Positions 30,052 to 33,443 of a DNA stretch of 33,443 nucleotides are shown in pieces (the first letter of the stretch is position 1; each line of letters begins with the position of its first letter). The position numbers and the translations under genes are program-made. Under the pieces are notes generated by a model that was not told the origin of the DNA, searched no databases, and worked only from the letters and a program-made list of their open reading frames with translations. The DNA is from an uncultured Lachnospiraceae bacterium (GTDB lineage: Bacteria > Bacillota > Clostridia > Lachnospirales > Lachnospiraceae): contig CADBZI010000021.1 of NCBI GenBank assembly GCA_902799015.1, positions 1 through 33,443 on the forward strand, given 5' to 3'.

Positions 30052-33000
30052 ATGTATCTAAAGAGTCTGGAATTGCAGGGCTTTAAGTCCTTTGCCAATA
30101 AAATCGTTTTGCAGTTCCACAATGGTATCACAGGTGTCGTGGGCCCGAACGGCTCAGGCAAGTCAAATGTATCCGATGCGATCCGGTGGGTTCTGGGCGA
30201 GCAGTCTGCAAAGCAGCTGCGCGGTGGGTCCATGCAGGATGTGATCTTTTCCGGCACGATGCAGCGCCGGCCGATGAGCTATGCTTATGTCGCGATCACG
30301 CTGGACAATGCGGACCACGCGCTTCCGATTGACTACGAGGAGGTAACGGTCGCAAGGCGTCTGTACCGGTCCGGTGAATCGGAATACCTGATCAACGGAA
30401 CCGCCGTCAGAATGCGGGATGTCCAGGAGCTGTTCTTTGATACCGGTATCGGAAAAGAAGGATATTCCCTGATCGGACAGGGACAGGTGGAAAAGATCCT
30501 CAACGGAAAGCCGGATGAGCGCAGGGAGCTTTTTGATGAGGCTGCCGGAATCGTTAAGTACAAGCATCGCAAGCAGGCTGCCGTTAAGAAGCTCGACAGC
30601 GAGCAGGCGAATCTGGTCCGTGTCAATGATATCCTGAGCGAGCTGGAGCGTCAGGTCGGCCCTCTGAAGGATCAGAGCGAGAAGGCAAAGATCTATCTTT
30701 CCAAGCGCGACGAGATGAAGCTTGTCGACGTGAATCTGTATCTGATCGAAAATGACCGGTATGAGGAAAACCTGAAGAACGCGCAGGACCGGCTGCAGGA
30801 CGCCAGAAAAGAGCAGGAAGAAATCAACCAGAATCTGACCGGCGCCAGGACGCGATATGAGGAGCTGGACGAGGAGATCCGCTCCATCGACAGCGCGATG
30901 TATGCGGCCAATGAAGAGCTGTCCGGCGTGCGCATCGAGAGACAGGAGCATGCGGGCGGGATTGATCTTGCCGAGGACAGAATCCGCTCGCTTGCCGAAG
31001 GGGATGCAGAGCTTCGCCTGCGCACGGATCGCCTGAAGCTGGAGATTGATCAGAGAAAAGATCAGATGGAAGCCTCCGCAAAGCGCAGCGCTGATCTCGG
31101 GAAGGAGATGGATAGCTGCACCCGGGAAAGTGAGGCTGCACAGGATCAGGTCCGTGAACTGAACGAAAAGATTGCTGTCATCAACGCGAAGATTGACAGC
31201 GGCAAGGAAGCGATCATCCGGATTCTGAATGAGCGTACCGGCATCCAGACCGGGCGGCAGAGAGCATCCACCATGATCGAGCAGCTCTCGCTGCGGGAAT
31301 CAGAGCTGAACAGCAGGGAGCTGACGCTCAGAAGCGAAGAGCGCGCGCAGAATCAGAATCAGGAGGATCTGGGCGCACAGAAGAAGGATGCCCTGAAGGA
31401 AGCGGAAACGCTTCAGGAAAGGAGCACCCGGCTGTCTGCGGAGCTGGAGACCGTGCACAGAAGCTTCCTGGACGGATCGGACAACCTTGCAAAGCTTCGG
31501 GAAGAATACCAGAGAGAATCCTCCCGGTTTGATACCCTCAGAGCAATCACCGAGCGCTATGAAGGCTACGGCGGGGCGATCCGAAGGGTCATGGAGCAGA
31601 AGACACGTGTTCCCGGAATTCTGGGCGTCGTCGCGGATCTGATTCAGACCTCGAAGCGGTATGAACTCGCCGTGGAGACAGCCCTTGGCGGAAGCATCCA
31701 GAATATTGTCACCACAGATGAACAGACGGCGAAGAAGATGATCGCCTTCCTGAAGGAAAACCGTTTCGGACGCGCCACATTCCTTCCCCTGACGGCAATG
31801 AATAACAGCAGGGGACTGAAGGAAACCAGTGTCCTGAATGAGACGGGCGTGATCGGCCTGGCCTCTGAGATCGTCACCTGTGAGGACCGGTACAAGGAGC
31901 TGGTGAAGCATCTCCTCGGGCGTACCGTTGTTGTGGAGAATATCGACTGCGCCGTCGAGATTGCCAGAAGATATCATTACAGTCTCAGACTGGTCACGCT
32001 GGACGGGGAACTGCTCAGCCCCGGCGGATCCATGACCGGTGGCGCATTTAAGAATAACAGCAATCTCCTGGGCAGAAGACGTGAGATTGATGACGCGAAG
32101 AAGAAGCTGGAGAAAATGAAAGCCCGGCTGGATACGCTTGGCGCCCAGGTGGAAGCGGACCATACAAAGCGGAACCGCCTGAGAGATGAGATCGCCGCGC
32201 TGTCCGGACTGATGCAGAAAAATGAATTCGATCTCAGTGCCATCGGCCAGAAGATGCAGGATCTTTCCGGCAGAATGCAGGAAACAAAGACAGCGCGGGA
32301 ACAGATCAGCGCAGAGCGCGGGAAGATCGCGGCGCAGCGCGCGCTTCTGGAAGGGGAAAAATCACGCAGCGGCGATGACCTCATGAAGAGCGACGCACAG
32401 GAAGCGGAAGAGAAACAGGGCATCGAACAGCTGCAGGCAGAACTCGAGAAACTTGGCGAGGCATTATCCGGCGCAGAGGAGAAGCTGTCAAAGTACCGTG
32501 TAAAGCTGGCAGGATTCTCGCAGGAGAAGAATTTCATCGCGCAGAACCTGAATCGCCTTCAGGAGGAGGTACAGGGACGGGAACGGGAGCTGGAAGAGAT
32601 TGCCAGGAGGCTGGAAAGCAGCAAGGCCGAGCAGCAGGAGATGCGGCAGAAGGTCGATCAGCTCAGAGAGAAGATCACCCGGACGAAAGAGCAGGAGGAG
32701 ACGCTCAGCGCACAGCTGGTTTCCCTGAATACCCAGAAAGAAGAAAAGCTGGACCAGCGCAATACCTTCTTTGAAAAACGGGAGGAGCTGTCGGGAGAGC
32801 TGTCGCGTCTGGATAAGGAGATCTTCCGGCTGGAAGAACAGCTGAAAAAGCTGGAAGAAAGCCGGGAAAAGAGCACTGAGTATCTGTGGGAGGAATATGA
32901 TCTGACCCCGGTGCAGTGCAGGCAGATGCGCATGGAAGATCCGGGATCCGTTACCTCATTGAAGCGGCAGCTTGTGGAGCTGCGCCGTGAGATCAAAGGA

Positions 33001-33443
33001 CTCGGAAATGTCAATGTCGGCGCGATTGAACAGTACAAGGAGGTCTCAGAACGCTATGAATTCCTGACAGCGCAGCATGCGGATCTGGTCAGGAGCGCTG
33101 AGGACCTTCAGAAGGTCATCGACCAGCTGGATGAGAACATGCGCGTGATGTTCCGGGAACAGTTTGAGCGGATGCGGATCGAGTTCGACCGCACCTTCCG
33201 GGAACTGTTCGGAGGAGGAAAAGGAACGCTGGAGCTGGTGGAGGATGAGGATATCCTCGAAGCGGGCATCCGCGTGATCGCGCAGCCTCCGGGAAAGAAG
33301 CTTCAGAACATGCTGCAGCTTTCCGGCGGAGAGAAGAGCCTGACCGCGATTGCACTGCTGTTTGCGATACAGAATCTGAAGCCATCGCCGTTCTGCCTGC
33401 TCGATGAGATCGAGTCGGCACTGGACGAAGCCAATGTAGACCG
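30052..33443 (+). CDS. smc: Chromosome segregation protein SMC, 3' truncated by the window
   Basis: The frame is open from the ATG at 30052 to the last base, giving 1130 residues of a protein normally about 1180-1190 long. It is the ATPase of the bacterial condensin that organises the chromosome. The N-terminal Walker A is GPNGSGKSN (31-39); long coiled coils with heptad-like Glu/Lys/Leu repeats cover about 170-500 and 670-1000; the hinge lies between (about 505-670, from GYGGAIRRVM to LLSPGGSMTGG). The C-terminal signature LSGGEKSL begins at residue 1090 and Walker B is CLLDEIESALDEANVD with Asp1118 and Glu1119. AGAGGAAAG precedes the start. The last ~55 residues are outside the window. Confidence 0.97.
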   Translation, partial: MYLKSLELQGFKSFANKIVLQFHNGITGVVGPNGSGKSNVSDAIRWVLGEQSAKQLRGGSMQDVIFSGTMQRRPMSYAYVAITLDNADHALPIDYEEVTVARRLYRSGESEYLINGTAVRMRDVQELFFDTGIGKEGYSLIGQGQVEKILNGKPDERRELFDEAAGIVKYKHRKQAAVKKLDSEQANLVRVNDILSELERQVGPLKDQSEKAKIYLSKRDEMKLVDVNLYLIENDRYEENLKNAQDRLQDARKEQEEINQNLTGARTRYEELDEEIRSIDSAMYAANEELSGVRIERQEHAGGIDLAEDRIRSLAEGDAELRLRTDRLKLEIDQRKDQMEASAKRSADLGKEMDSCTRESEAAQDQVRELNEKIAVINAKIDSGKEAIIRILNERTGIQTGRQRASTMIEQLSLRESELNSRELTLRSEERAQNQNQEDLGAQKKDALKEAETLQERSTRLSAELETVHRSFLDGSDNLAKLREEYQRESSRFDTLRAITERYEGYGGAIRRVMEQKTRVPGILGVVADLIQTSKRYELAVETALGGSIQNIVTTDEQTAKKMIAFLKENRFGRATFLPLTAMNNSRGLKETSVLNETGVIGLASEIVTCEDRYKELVKHLLGRTVVVENIDCAVEIARRYHYSLRLVTLDGELLSPGGSMTGGAFKNNSNLLGRRREIDDAKKKLEKMKARLDTLGAQVEADHTKRNRLRDEIAALSGLMQKNEFDLSAIGQKMQDLSGRMQETKTAREQISAERGKIAAQRALLEGEKSRSGDDLMKSDAQEAEEKQGIEQLQAELEKLGEALSGAEEKLSKYRVKLAGFSQEKNFIAQNLNRLQEEVQGRERELEEIARRLESSKAEQQEMRQKVDQLREKITRTKEQEETLSAQLVSLNTQKEEKLDQRNTFFEKREELSGELSRLDKEIFRLEEQLKKLEESREKSTEYLWEEYDLTPVQCRQMRMEDPGSVTSLKRQLVELRREIKGLGNVNVGAIEQYKEVSERYEFLTAQHADLVRSAEDLQKVIDQLDENMRVMFREQFERMRIEFDRTFRELFGGGKGTLELVEDEDILEAGIRVIAQPPGKKLQNMLQLSGGEKSLTAIALLFAIQNLKPSPFCLLDEIESALDEANVD

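Noticed and set aside
1-33443. CRISPR arrays, tRNA or rRNA genes, transposases or phage genes
   Set aside because: No spaced direct repeats, cloverleaf-like sequences or matching protein motifs were seen on reading; no search tool was run.

Overview
The window looks like a chromosomal piece of an anaerobic Firmicute of the Clostridia, most likely Lachnospiraceae. The evidence is the moderate GC content, Clostridia-type sugar transport and acetate genes, and the order ackA ... DUF177 - rpmF - plsX - acpP - rnc - smc, which I know from that family. The family assignment is inference from gene order and protein style; no 16S or other marker is present. No tRNA, rRNA, CRISPR array, insertion sequence or prophage gene was seen.

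Layout. (1) 1-3193: the 3' end of a TPR/DUF5107-type protein, a ureidoglycolate-lyase-like cupin, a two-helix membrane protein and a PfkB sugar kinase with its own promoter. (2) 3400-10321: a sugar module on the plus strand, with a LacI-type operator and a strong promoter, an exported sugar-binding protein, a two-domain sugar ATPase, an RbsC-type permease, a class II fructose-bisphosphate-type aldolase and an L-ribulokinase-type FGGY kinase. (3) 10453-12236, minus strand: transketolase split into two subunits. (4) 12454-15493: phosphotransacetylase behind a structured leader, then acetate kinase and a four-helix membrane protein. (5) 15494-27014: an accessory block holding a sugar-permease remnant, a GH51 arabinofuranosidase, a DUF6171 Cys-rich protein, a seven-gene selenium/sulfur and double-cubane-reductase group (selD, yedF, DUF3343, activase, class V aminotransferase, 2-hydroxyacyl-CoA-dehydratase-like protein, second DUF3343), an alpha/beta hydrolase resembling cinnamoyl esterases and a GH120 beta-xylosidase. 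(6) 27046-33443: DUF177, rpmF, plsX, acpP, rnc and a truncated smc.

How it fits together. Arabinoxylan fragments could be cut inside the cell by the esterase, GH51 and GH120 enzymes. The arabinose and xylose released would enter through ribulokinase and the split transketolase, and carbon would leave as acetate with ATP through Pta-AckA. The kinase-importer-aldolase set next to it probably handles another sugar, which the sequence does not identify.

The most interesting part is the selenium-type block. Its components match the known 'orphan SelD' labile-selenium gene set (SelD, YedF, DUF3343, the EF2568-like class V aminotransferase), but here they are interleaved with an ATP-driven electron activator and a double-cubane-cluster reductase, and no selA, selB or molybdenum hydroxylase gene is in view. 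The block also interrupts an otherwise conserved housekeeping neighbourhood and has a decayed transporter gene at its left edge.
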